Source: Hanstruepera marina (lineage in GTDB: Bacteria; Bacteroidota; Bacteroidia; Flavobacteriales; Flavobacteriaceae). From it: 64,000 bases of DNA. Where the stretch lies: positions 1 to 64,000 of the forward strand of contig NZ_JAINVX010000001.1 of the NCBI RefSeq assembly GCF_019880635.1, in the 5' to 3' direction. Below the pieces are notes generated by a model. The model saw only the letters and a list, made by a program, of their open reading frames with translations, ran no database searches and was not told the DNA's origin. Shown in pieces: positions 53,491 through 62,391 of this stretch (positions are counted from its first letter, which is position 1; each line of letters begins with the position of its first letter). The position numbers and the translations under genes are program-made.

Positions 53491-54482
53491 CCTTTCAAAA
53501 CAAGCTCTGTTTTAATTGATATTTTTTTGTTTTCAATTAACTTATTTTCAATTTCACTTATAACCAATCTTGTAGCATTTAGCCCAATATCTATTGGATG
53601 TTGAGCAATTGTTGAAAGTTTAGGATTGGTAAATTGTAATACATTACTATCAGAAAACCCAATTATTGACATTTCTTCTGGCACCTTTTTATTAAGCTTC
53701 AAGGCTTTGTGTAAAGCAATAACTCCAGATGTATTATCTATTGCTATTATACCATCAATATCATTATGATTGATCAATAAAGACTCTATTTTAAATTCAC
53801 AATCAGTATCTGCTAAATAATTAAGAATCAGCGGTTCGTTCTTATAATCTCTTTTTTCTAGTAGCGCTTTTTTATAACCGCTAGTTCTTAATTTTCCTAC
53901 GCTTAAATCAGAAATATTACTTAACAAAGCTATTTTTCTCCTTCCCTCTTTTAATAAGTGCTTGGTTGCATCATAAGCTGAAGCATAATCATTGATAATT
54001 ACTTGAGTACAATTGACATCATTTAAAACCCTATCAAACATTACCAAAGGAATTTGTTGGTTGATAATTGTGTTAAAATGTTCTGAATTATTATTTACTT
54101 GCGTTTCTTCAGCGACTGAAACAATAAATCCATCAACACTTCCATTTGATAATATTTCAAGACTTTTCATCTCTTTATCATAAGACTCATTTGATAAACA
54201 TGTTATTATATTATAACCCTGTTTAGTAGCTTCTCTTTCAATACTAAATAAAACTTTTGCAAAAAAATGATTTAAAATATCAGGAATTATAACACCAATT
54301 GTTTTCGTATTCCTGCTCTTTAAATTAAGAGCAGCACGATTAGGTTTATAATTATATAATCTGGCCAATTCCTTAACTCTCTCAATGGTTTCTATACTTA
54401 TTTCATCATTATCATTTAACGCCTTAGAAACAGTAGAAACAGAAACATTAAGTTCTTCGGCTAATTTTTTTAAAGTTACCAT
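53478..54482 (-). CDS. LacI-family transcriptional regulator
   Basis: 334 residues, standard LacI length. N-terminal HTH (TLKKLAEELNVSVSTVSKAL, 3-22, then YKPNRAALNLKSR hinge helix) and a periplasmic-binding-protein-like sensor domain (TIGVIIPDILNHFFAKVLFSI to GLNATRLVISEI). The recognition helix SVSTVSKALN is canonical. It lies just downstream of, and in the same direction as, the beta-glucan locus, so it probably controls that locus with a sugar effector, and may also bind the TAACAGCTGT site upstream of itself. Confidence 0.93.
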   Translation of the reverse strand: MVTLKKLAEELNVSVSTVSKALNDNDEISIETIERVKELARLYNYKPNRAALNLKSRNTKTIGVIIPDILNHFFAKVLFSIEREATKQGYNIITCLSNESYDKEMKSLEILSNGSVDGFIVSVAEETQVNNNSEHFNTIINQQIPLVMFDRVLNDVNCTQVIINDYASAYDATKHLLKEGRRKIALLSNISDLSVGKLRTSGYKKALLEKRDYKNEPLILNYLADTDCEFKIESLLINHNDIDGIIAIDNTSGVIALHKALKLNKKVPEEMSIIGFSDSNVLQFTNPKLSTIAQHPIDIGLNATRLVISEIENKLIENKKISIKTELVLKGTTL

Positions 54483-54484
54483 AG

Positions 54485-54528
54485 CTATAAAAAATAAAAG
54501 AGTGCGCTAACAGCTGTAACGCACTCTT
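54485..54528 (-). terminator. Terminator between the glycan-binding protein gene and lacI-type gene
   Basis: Minus-strand stem AAGAGTGCG / CGCACTCTT with a loop containing TTACAGCTGTTAG, followed by a TTTTATTTTTT tract that runs into the regulator's leader. The palindromic loop (plus strand TAACAGCTGTAA at 54508-54519) sits 26 bases before the regulator's ATG, so it may double as an operator. Confidence 0.7.
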
Positions 54529-54558
54529 GATATTATGCAATAATACTCTAGTGGTTAA

Positions 54559-56724
54559 TTACTGCTTTATTAATTTAATACTTTCTGTTCCTGCTGCCGT
54601 ATTAATTCTTGCAAAATACAATCCAGTTGGTAAACCTGAAGCATCAATAGTAGCTTTTGTAGTATTGGTGTTTAAATCTAACACCTGTCTGCCTTGGATG
54701 TCAATAATTTGAATAGAGTTAATATCCAGATTGTTAGTTTTAACATTCCACACGTTTTGCGTTGGGTTAGGATATACTCTAATTTCTGCATCATTTAATG
54801 TAACTGTGTCAACACTTAGTGTTTGGTCATTATTAACCATAGACACGTTATCAAAAAATATGTTTGCAAAAGATCCTACATCAGCACTGGTAACTGCTCC
54901 TAATTGTAATGTTATCCCACCACTTACATCTGGACCTACATTAGTTGTAAACTCATAACTTGTCCAAACTTCAGGGTCTGCATTTGGAAACAATGGCCCA
55001 CCACTTAATATTTGAGCATCTGAAACACCTCCACCAGTTAATTCTGAAAAAAGTTCTGCAAACACAAGTCCACCAGGTCCAACAGAACCACGCATATCGA
55101 ACTTAATGGTAACTTCATCTCCAGGATTAACAATACCAATTCCTCTATTAGCACTTTTTATTAGACTATTTGAACCTAATGTAGTATTATTAATATTAGC
55201 CGTGAAAACCCCTTCTGATGGATTTGTATCAACTACTGTTTGATTACCAGCGGCTGATTCAAATTGTTGCCAATCGGTAAAATCTCCTGTTTCAAAACTA
55301 CCATTACCTACTAACTCGGTTAACGGTCCTTGAACTACAAAATTTATGGTATATGTTTCTGTAACAGTTGTGTCTTCAGAAGTCACATCAAACGTAGCCG
55401 TTCCAGGAACTCCCGATGCTTGCGTTATTGTTCCAACAGTAGCATTCGAGTTATTTGGTGTTACCAAAGTAACTACAGGAACTGGATCACCTTCTGGAAC
55501 ATTAATATTATAAGTTGTAGTAGAACCTGAAAAGCCATTAATTGTTTCTCCATCTAATTGTAAATCAGCTAAAGAAACATCTTGTGCTGGATCACCACAA
55601 ACCGATAAATATGGTAATGTAATGTTCGGACTATTCTGCCCTAATTGCCAGAATGCTCCTCCCGTACCAGTTTTCTGCCATTGGAAAAACTCAATAACAA
55701 CATCTCCTGCTGGTGGAGCAGCCCATGTAAGTGTTAAACTAGCTTGTTCTGGCACAGATAAATCTACTGTTCCTATTGTAGCGCCTGACGGCGGTACACC
55801 AGCTATTTGAATATTGTTTGGAAAACCTCCAAATCCTCCTGGGTTTGTTGCCGTTATAGTCATAGTATTTCCTCCAGTATTTTCAATCGTTAAATTAATA
55901 ACTGAATCAGCATTACCACCAAAGTGAAATACTTCAGTATCACAATATGGCGATTGCACAGGATCTCCGCCACCACCTGTATCAGGGCACACACCAAATT
56001 CGTCCATTTTATCTTCTCCTGCTGCATGAATTCTATTTGCAAATGTTGCGTTATCAGTATTTATAGTGACTCCATCATTTGTACAAGACAATAAGTCCTC
56101 ATTAGTATCAGCTCCTGCTGTCCCAGCAGCATCGTTTAATATCCATTTGTATTCAAAACCAACGTCAGGTCTAACAATAGCTGTATAAGTTCCATCACCA
56201 TTATCTACGGTACCTGGGCCACCAAATTCGCTAAAACCATTAACATCGTAAAGCATATAATAATTTTGACCAGCTCCTGGAGCAGGTGCAGTCAGTACTA
56301 ACTCTGTATAACTAATACCTGGTTGTCTGAAAGAATTAAAATAGAAAGTTGGAGGGTCTGGATCTCCAATTACAACTATTCTATTACAGAAATTAACATA
56401 ATCAGTATTGAAAGCCTGTCCAACTGCAACATCATTATCTATTCCTTGTCCTCCAACTTTAGGTGCTAAAGTCTCTTGAAATGTTGAAGCATCGTTAAAC
56501 GTTACTCGCCATAAATATTCATTTTGAGGATCAGTAGAAGTACTCAAATCAAAACTCCAAATACCGTTTCCATCGTCTACAGCAGGAAAAAACGCAAAAC
56601 TACCACCAAAATTTGCCAGTAAATCTACAGTTTGAACGTCTGTTAATTCAGAAACATCAACTCTAACAGTCTGTCCCCATAAAAATCCTGTTAAAAACAG
56701 AAAAACTAATGTAATTTTTTTCAT
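54559..56724 (-). CDS. Modular T9SS-secreted glycan-binding protein with CBM4/9-like module
   Basis: 721 residues. Signal peptide (about 1-18, ending GFLWGQ); two beta-rich modules (about 20-245) with DPDPPTFYFNSF and GFEYKWILND that recall starch/glucan-binding surface proteins; a beta-sandwich region; a cadherin-like beta-sandwich (about 385-470, LADLQLDGETINGFSGSTTTY); a CBM4/9-like jelly roll (about 475-635, LVGNGSFETGDFTDWQ to ANIFFDNVSMV); and a type A T9SS sorting domain (RVYPNPTQNVWNVK to SIKLIKQ). No catalytic residues recognised. It probably binds the beta-glucan outside the cell. First gene after a 330-base gap, upstream of lacI. Confidence 0.87.
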   Translation of the reverse strand: MKKITLVFLFLTGFLWGQTVRVDVSELTDVQTVDLLANFGGSFAFFPAVDDGNGIWSFDLSTSTDPQNEYLWRVTFNDASTFQETLAPKVGGQGIDNDVAVGQAFNTDYVNFCNRIVVIGDPDPPTFYFNSFRQPGISYTELVLTAPAPGAGQNYYMLYDVNGFSEFGGPGTVDNGDGTYTAIVRPDVGFEYKWILNDAAGTAGADTNEDLLSCTNDGVTINTDNATFANRIHAAGEDKMDEFGVCPDTGGGGDPVQSPYCDTEVFHFGGNADSVINLTIENTGGNTMTITATNPGGFGGFPNNIQIAGVPPSGATIGTVDLSVPEQASLTLTWAAPPAGDVVIEFFQWQKTGTGGAFWQLGQNSPNITLPYLSVCGDPAQDVSLADLQLDGETINGFSGSTTTYNINVPEGDPVPVVTLVTPNNSNATVGTITQASGVPGTATFDVTSEDTTVTETYTINFVVQGPLTELVGNGSFETGDFTDWQQFESAAGNQTVVDTNPSEGVFTANINNTTLGSNSLIKSANRGIGIVNPGDEVTIKFDMRGSVGPGGLVFAELFSELTGGGVSDAQILSGGPLFPNADPEVWTSYEFTTNVGPDVSGGITLQLGAVTSADVGSFANIFFDNVSMVNNDQTLSVDTVTLNDAEIRVYPNPTQNVWNVKTNNLDINSIQIIDIQGRQVLDLNTNTTKATIDASGLPTGLYFARINTAAGTESIKLIKQ

Positions 56725-57054
56725 AATTTTATTTGTTAATTATTAAATATTTAAAAACTCGATACATAATATTCGATTTTAGTAAAGATAAGACTCAAAA
56801 AGTGATAAATCCATATTTATCACCAATACAAAAAACATACAAACACAAAAAACATCAAGATGTCAAATAAATTACACATAATTTAATTATAGCTTGCATT
56901 CTTAAGGCCTCTGTATTATTTTATGATCTCTAGTAAATTGTAATTGTATAGGTATTGTTGTGGTGGTAATGTTAAATGTTGCGCTATTCTTTCTTAATGT
57001 TATTTTTACTTGCACACTTATACAAGTAACAAAAAGCATTATAATCCGTAAAAA
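56725..57054. promoter_or_regulatory. 330-base non-coding region upstream of the glycan-binding protein gene
   Basis: No gene seen. It contains a 9-bp inverted repeat GTGATAAAT / ATTTATCAC at 56802-56823 (4-base spacer), a candidate operator about 80 bases before the ATG at 56724; a TATCTTTA box near 56783-56790 on the minus strand that resembles a -7 element; a direct repeat ACAAAAAACAT with 17-base period near 56828-56855; and a weak 7-bp hairpin TTACTTG / CAAGTAA at 57006-57029 that may follow the GH17 gene. Confidence 0.45.
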
Positions 57055-57969
57055 CTAAAATTTCAAGTTTTCACTTTTATCCCACAACCCCCAATAAGCA
57101 CCAACATCTCCTTCATCACCCACTTTCCAAGACTCATCAAATGATGAGAAATAATATATGGGTATGTCATTTTCTTTAGTCCAGTTAATGGTGTCAATAA
57201 AATACTTCATGGCGGCAATATCTCCTGCAACCGCTCCTTTTAAACTTCCTCCTTCACTTGGCCAACCAGTTTCTGTAATTATGATTGGTTTCCCGTTCGC
57301 TGCATCCACAACCTGACCAAACATAGCTTGCATGTGACCCAGAGCATATTCTATAGGGCAGCCTTCCCAATAGGGATATAAATTGGCCAAAATAACGTCA
57401 GAGTGTTCAACCAATTCAGGATGTCTGGAAAACTCATAGTAAGCATCTACATATCCTATTGGAATATCTAAACCTTCTAGAGCTACCTTAACGCGTTTTA
57501 TATACCCCAATAATTCCTCTAACGATAAATCATTGCGATATAACACTTCATTACCTACAGCTGCTACATCAACATAACCAGCCTTAGCCAGTGCAATTAG
57601 GCCCTCGATTTCTTTTTCATTATCTTCCATATCGTCTCCTAACCAAGCCCCAACAAGCGTATTCAACCCATGTTTTTTGGCTGCAACTGGAACATGTTCA
57701 TTACCTTCAACACATGAAAATGATCGGATAGCCTCAACATATGGCTTTAGAATCTGCACACGACGATCAACCTGCTCAAAACTAATATCATCACCTGGTT
57801 GCTGACCATCTTCATACATACTAAAACAAATTCCATGAAATCCTTCGTTTATAGTTTTGCGCCACAAATCTTTTAAGGCTTCCCGTGATAGTTTTGAAGT
57901 ATCAATTCCTACAGTGTTTTTCTGACTATAGCCCTTGTATTTGTAATATGATTCTCTTCTATACGACAT
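57055..57969 (-). CDS. Cytoplasmic GH17 beta-1,3-glucan hydrolase
   Basis: 304 residues, a single GH17 (beta/alpha)8 barrel without signal peptide or lipobox, so cytoplasmic. General acid Glu141 in AAVGNEVLYR and nucleophile Glu233 in IIITETGWPSEGG are both present; IANLYPYW-type DVILANLYPYWEG and FSSFDESWKVGDEG complete the family pattern. Its intracellular location together with the transporter and phosphorylase suggests that it cuts imported laminari-oligosaccharides. Twenty bases after the transporter gene. Confidence 0.9.
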   Translation of the reverse strand: MSYRRESYYKYKGYSQKNTVGIDTSKLSREALKDLWRKTINEGFHGICFSMYEDGQQPGDDISFEQVDRRVQILKPYVEAIRSFSCVEGNEHVPVAAKKHGLNTLVGAWLGDDMEDNEKEIEGLIALAKAGYVDVAAVGNEVLYRNDLSLEELLGYIKRVKVALEGLDIPIGYVDAYYEFSRHPELVEHSDVILANLYPYWEGCPIEYALGHMQAMFGQVVDAANGKPIIITETGWPSEGGSLKGAVAGDIAAMKYFIDTINWTKENDIPIYYFSSFDESWKVGDEGDVGAYWGLWDKSENLKF

Positions 57970-57988
57970 ATATTTAATTAATTAAAAT

Positions 57989-59554
57989 TTATAACTCACC
58001 CCGTCTTTCAACGAGCTGTGCTTTAATTTCCTTTGCTCTTTTTTCATTCAAACTATATTTCCACATCACAATCATCGCCATTGCCGCTGTAGTGGCAGGA
58101 ACAATAATATCAGCTACGCGAAGCCTAGTCATGGTTTCAACAGCTTGTTCAGTGATGTTCTGATCAAACCCTACTATTTTTAAAATCACTCCACTTAAAA
58201 TAATAGCTAGTGCTTGCCCTAATTTTACCATCCACCAATATATTGCTCCAAAGGTTCCTTCCTTTCTTGGCATACCATTTTCCAATTCATCTAAATCGCA
58301 CACATCTGCAGTCATAGACATCATAAGTGTAAACAACCCACCCATACCAAACGCAAATAACGGAATAGGAATAAAAATTAGCCAAGGTATTCCATTACTG
58401 GCATCAATACTAAACCAAGACATCCCTGCCTGTTCCAGATATGGGTTTAAAAATTCAAAGATAGATGCGACACCATTGTTCAAGCTTTGTCCGAGGGATG
58501 TTTGATTAAATTGATCATTTAGTTGAACGTCGAATCCCCACCATTTTAAAATGTAGCCAATGATAGATAGAAAAGTTGAAATTAAAAACGCATTTCGTTT
58601 ACCCCATTTGGTAGCCATTTTGGATATAATTGGAATAACAAGAAAAGCTGTAATAATAGCATTTAGAGTGTTGAACCAGGCAGGCCATGTTCCTGCGAGC
58701 TCCCAGCTTCCTTGATTCATATAAAATACAATTATAAAAACCGAAAAGGCTGCTACAAGTTGAAATCCATTAAATACCAAAAAAGTTGCGCCACATAATT
58801 TCATGAACGGCTTGTTTTTGGAAACTTGCTTAATTCCATGCCAAAGTTCTTTCATATTTGAAGCCAGTGTTTTGAAATTTATCTCTTTTCTGTTTTCCAT
58901 ATGTGCCGCATCAATACCCCTACAAAAAAAGGCTGGCAGAACTCCAAAAACTATACAAACTACACCAACAATAATTGCCATTGTTCGCACACCTTGAGCA
59001 GGATTGTCAAAGGTATTTGCATCAGGAATGATGACATATAACCATGGTACAATCATCCAAGCAATTTGACCCATTGAATTAGCAAGACTCATTAAACGGG
59101 TTCTTTCATTATAGTCAGAGGTCATCTCATAACCAAGACCTACTAATGGCGTTGCAAACATGGTATTTCCAACTAAAAACAATATTTGCAAAATCATCAC
59201 ATACCAAAAATTGAAGGTTTGTGATGCATTTTCATCAAGTTGCCACATTAATATGAAAAGAATACCACTAATAATTGCACCTGTAAAAATATAAGGTCGG
59301 CGCCGTCCAAATCGTGACTTGGTATTGTCTGAAATAAAGCCCATTATAGGGTCTGTAAGCGCATCAAATATTCGAGGTAAACCGCCTAATAAACCTGCCC
59401 AAACAGGATCCATTCCAAAAGCGGTTAAAATAAATACTTGAAGATATACTCCTAAAACACCTGGCAAAAGATTAAGCACAAAATGCCCAGCCCCAAAGGC
59501 TGCCTTTTGCCCTATTGGCACTCTATTTCGAGATACTGCTTTAATTTTTGACAT
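57989..59554 (-). CDS. GPH-type (MelB-like) sugar/cation symporter of the MFS
   Basis: 521 residues with about 12 hydrophobic helices. The glycoside-pentoside-hexuronide signature is near the N-terminus: DALTDPIMGFISDNTKS followed by RFGRRRPYI (about 65-92). The central loop is cytoplasmic and the C-terminal half is intact. It probably carries short beta-glucan oligosaccharides, or glucose/laminaribiose released outside, into the cytoplasm with H+ or Na+. Eleven bases separate it from the GH30 gene. Confidence 0.92.
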   Translation of the reverse strand: MSKIKAVSRNRVPIGQKAAFGAGHFVLNLLPGVLGVYLQVFILTAFGMDPVWAGLLGGLPRIFDALTDPIMGFISDNTKSRFGRRRPYIFTGAIISGILFILMWQLDENASQTFNFWYVMILQILFLVGNTMFATPLVGLGYEMTSDYNERTRLMSLANSMGQIAWMIVPWLYVIIPDANTFDNPAQGVRTMAIIVGVVCIVFGVLPAFFCRGIDAAHMENRKEINFKTLASNMKELWHGIKQVSKNKPFMKLCGATFLVFNGFQLVAAFSVFIIVFYMNQGSWELAGTWPAWFNTLNAIITAFLVIPIISKMATKWGKRNAFLISTFLSIIGYILKWWGFDVQLNDQFNQTSLGQSLNNGVASIFEFLNPYLEQAGMSWFSIDASNGIPWLIFIPIPLFAFGMGGLFTLMMSMTADVCDLDELENGMPRKEGTFGAIYWWMVKLGQALAIILSGVILKIVGFDQNITEQAVETMTRLRVADIIVPATTAAMAMIVMWKYSLNEKRAKEIKAQLVERRGEL

Positions 59555-59564
59555 AATACTTAAT

Positions 59565-61070
59565 TTATCTGTTTAGTATTAAAATAGATTGAAGAGTTTG
59601 TCCATCAATATCAATTATGGTGCTTTTGCCATCAAATTGCAATTCAAAATATTTGGATTCCATCCCTTCATTAAAAATGATGACCGTTATTGAATTATCA
59701 GGATTTTTAGCTGCTGTAGCCAAAAGACCATTATCTGTTTTTTCGACTCTTAAAACAACCGCACCAGGTCTAATGTATTTACTAAAATGAGCCATGACAT
59801 AATACAACGGTGTGAAATAGACCTCATCAGCTTCAGGGTCAACAATGATTGGCGCTACACACCAATTTTTAAACCAATTTGGACCACCTTGTCTATCGAG
59901 AACCATGTTCCAATCTACCCAACCATCAACCCAATTATTCAGGCATCCAATAATATCTCTAGCATAACGATTAACCGGTGCATATTTTGGATGCAAATAC
60001 TTTTCGTCTTCTGCGGCCCAATCCCAGCCCCAATCTGTAGCTTCTTTTTTCCAATACCACGCATCATCTTTCCATTTTGGGATTTCCGCATCAATACATC
60101 CTTCCGTTTCAATTAAAAACTTATTAGGTGCTTTTTGATGTGCATATTGTAAGGCTTCAGGAAAGACCTCATAGGTGCTTTCATACCAATGAATCGCTGT
60201 TCCATCGAAATATTTGGAAGATGCTTCTGTAGCATACATAACATCTACCCATTCTTTTAAACCTGCTCTGTTTTGGTCATAACCAAGTACGATTTTATCA
60301 CCGTATCCATCCGATTCTAATTTTGGTCCTAAATGGTTTTGAACAAAATCAGTCATCTCTTGTGGCGTAAAATGCATACTCTCCCAGTTGTTTCCATTAC
60401 CATGTGGTTCATTCTCAACAGTAAAGCCCCAAATAGGAATACCTTGGGCTTCATAAGCATCGATATATTTTGAAAAGAAGAGCGCCCAAGTATCATAATA
60501 TTCGGGCAATAGCTTGCCACCTACCCAATCGTTATTGTCTTTCATCCATGGTGCCGCTGTCCATGGTGAAGCAAATAATTTAAATCCATCTTCAGTAACA
60601 GCCATTGCATCTTTAATCATGGGAATTAAATCGTCTAAATCCTCCTGAATGGTAAAATGCTCTAGATTTATATCATTCTCAACAGGTGAATATGAATAAT
60701 TACTTAATGAAAAATCACAGGAATTCATATGAGTTCTGCAAAGCGAATAGTTGGCACCATCTTTACTGAAATAGGCATTCAGAATTTTTTCCCGATTAGG
60801 TTTGCTCAATTGGTTTAGCAAATATGCAGACGACTCTGTAAAAGCACCACCAAACCCAGTGATGGTTTGATATTTTTTTTCAGGATTAATTTTGATTAGA
60901 GATGCTGAATCAGCGGCTTGAAAATCTTGGCGTTTAGTCAGTTTGTTTCCACTAGCGGAAGTTTCATAAACCTCAACTTTTAAAGTCTTGTTTTGCTTTT
61001 CGTGATTACAACTAACCATAAAACCTAAAAAAAGACAAGCCATTATATAGCCTATTGATTTCATATTCAT
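59565..61070 (-). CDS. GH30 beta-glucanase lipoprotein
   Basis: 501 residues. Lipoprotein signal with Cys in GFMVSC (about 21). The GH30 core has KYQTITGFGGAFTESSAY, PWTAAPWMKDNN, general acid Glu in FTVENEPHGNGN (about 219) and nucleophile Glu in FLIETEGC (about 322), and a C-terminal beta-sandwich (LLATAAKNPDNSITVIIFNEGM). GH30 enzymes of laminarin loci cleave beta-1,6 branches. Probably surface or periplasmic. Exact linkage specificity cannot be read. Confidence 0.9.
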   Translation of the reverse strand: MNMKSIGYIMACLFLGFMVSCNHEKQNKTLKVEVYETSASGNKLTKRQDFQAADSASLIKINPEKKYQTITGFGGAFTESSAYLLNQLSKPNREKILNAYFSKDGANYSLCRTHMNSCDFSLSNYSYSPVENDINLEHFTIQEDLDDLIPMIKDAMAVTEDGFKLFASPWTAAPWMKDNNDWVGGKLLPEYYDTWALFFSKYIDAYEAQGIPIWGFTVENEPHGNGNNWESMHFTPQEMTDFVQNHLGPKLESDGYGDKIVLGYDQNRAGLKEWVDVMYATEASSKYFDGTAIHWYESTYEVFPEALQYAHQKAPNKFLIETEGCIDAEIPKWKDDAWYWKKEATDWGWDWAAEDEKYLHPKYAPVNRYARDIIGCLNNWVDGWVDWNMVLDRQGGPNWFKNWCVAPIIVDPEADEVYFTPLYYVMAHFSKYIRPGAVVLRVEKTDNGLLATAAKNPDNSITVIIFNEGMESKYFELQFDGKSTIIDIDGQTLQSILILNR

Positions 61071-61089
61071 TTGTTTTCATTTATAGCCA

Positions 61090-62385
61090 CTATTTATGAG
61101 CCATCAATTCTTCATAAGATGGCGGCACCATAACATCAACCATTAGTGATTTATATTCCCCATTATATGTTTTTGTTATTTGATTTCCATTACGCGTTAA
61201 TCCTTCAAAAACGCCTTTGTCTACTAATTCCCAAATAGGGTATTTGGCTTGACCATCTATGGTGAATAGCCCAAAATGATTTTCCGATCCCTTTGGGTTA
61301 TGGGCATCTTTCCATTTTTCATTAAAGGCCTCAAAATAAAAGCAGGAAATGCTACTACTATTTGTCCATTCTCTTATTTGCTTGAAATAAAGTCCTTGCT
61401 TATACTCGTCAGTGGCTTTGGAACCATTTGGTCCGTAATGTCCGTTAGACACACTGGCCCAACCTGTTTCTCCTATGTGTATGGGTTTGGTTATACCTAA
61501 ACTTTTTATATAATTTGATACACTATCATATTGTTTTTTTGAAAATTGAATAGCCCGTTTCATGGCTGCATCAATCTTCTCTATACTGGATAATTCTGTT
61601 TCATCTTCAGGAACCACCCAAAACTGTGGATTATAATGCGTGTTATGATATGGATAAGTATGCATTGAAATATAATCCACGGCTTCAATTAATTTATTTA
61701 AATCCTCATTATGGTATTGGCTATCACCGCCTCCCCAAGATGCAAAATCATCGGAGCTTGTTATCCATATATCTTTCGGAAGTTTGCCTTCCTTTTTCAA
61801 GTTTTGCAAATGCGTAACCCATTTTAAGATAACATGAGGCTGTACATAATAACTTGTTGCCCATTTTACCATGGCTTCATTACCCACGGCTAAAATTTTC
61901 ACTATATCAGGATATGCGTTTGCTAATTTTACAGCACGCTCAATTTCTCCTGCGTTATTGGGGCTTTCTATATCGTGGTTGGGAGCTTGATCTGTCCATG
62001 CATTTAAACAGTCTATCCAAGCACCGAGCATGACGTACATTTCAAAATTTGGGTCTTCAGATTTCAACTCTTTAATGGCCTTCAAGACATTAGGCGCATG
62101 ATCTAATTGTACGTTGTAGGTGCGTAAAATTTTAATCCCCATGGCAGACAATATTCTCATATCATTTTTTAGCTGCTGAATGGTTGGCTGACTATCTCTG
62201 GATACCTCTCTGTATCCGCCATAGGATATTGCCAGATATTCTGGATTGCCCAAAATTTCTTTTGCTGTTAAGTTCTTCACTTTTTTCACAGGTGCTGTAT
62301 TGCTCTTTTTTTGGTTTGAATCATTACATGAAAACATAACTATTGATAAACAGAAATAGATGATATGTAATGATGTTATTTTCAT
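61090..62385 (-). CDS. GH17 glucan hydrolase lipoprotein
   Basis: 431 residues. Lipobox IVMFSC with lipid Cys20, a short polar linker, then a GH17-type barrel with acid Glu in ILAVGNEAMVKW and nucleophile Glu in PIHIGETGWASVSNG. It is longer than the cytoplasmic GH17 at 57055 and only distantly similar. It would act outside the cytoplasm on beta-1,3-glucan, making oligosaccharides for the transporter. Seven bases from the phosphorylase-like gene. Confidence 0.9.
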   Translation of the reverse strand: MKITSLHIIYFCLSIVMFSCNDSNQKKSNTAPVKKVKNLTAKEILGNPEYLAISYGGYREVSRDSQPTIQQLKNDMRILSAMGIKILRTYNVQLDHAPNVLKAIKELKSEDPNFEMYVMLGAWIDCLNAWTDQAPNHDIESPNNAGEIERAVKLANAYPDIVKILAVGNEAMVKWATSYYVQPHVILKWVTHLQNLKKEGKLPKDIWITSSDDFASWGGGDSQYHNEDLNKLIEAVDYISMHTYPYHNTHYNPQFWVVPEDETELSSIEKIDAAMKRAIQFSKKQYDSVSNYIKSLGITKPIHIGETGWASVSNGHYGPNGSKATDEYKQGLYFKQIREWTNSSSISCFYFEAFNEKWKDAHNPKGSENHFGLFTIDGQAKYPIWELVDKGVFEGLTRNGNQITKTYNGEYKSLMVDVMVPPSYEELMAHK

Positions 62386-62391
62386 TGGTTT

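Noticed and set aside
57006-57029. Hairpin TTACTTG/CAAGTAA as terminator for the GH17 gene
   Set aside because: Stem of only 7 A/T-rich pairs with a 10-base loop and no real T tract; too weak to call on its own.
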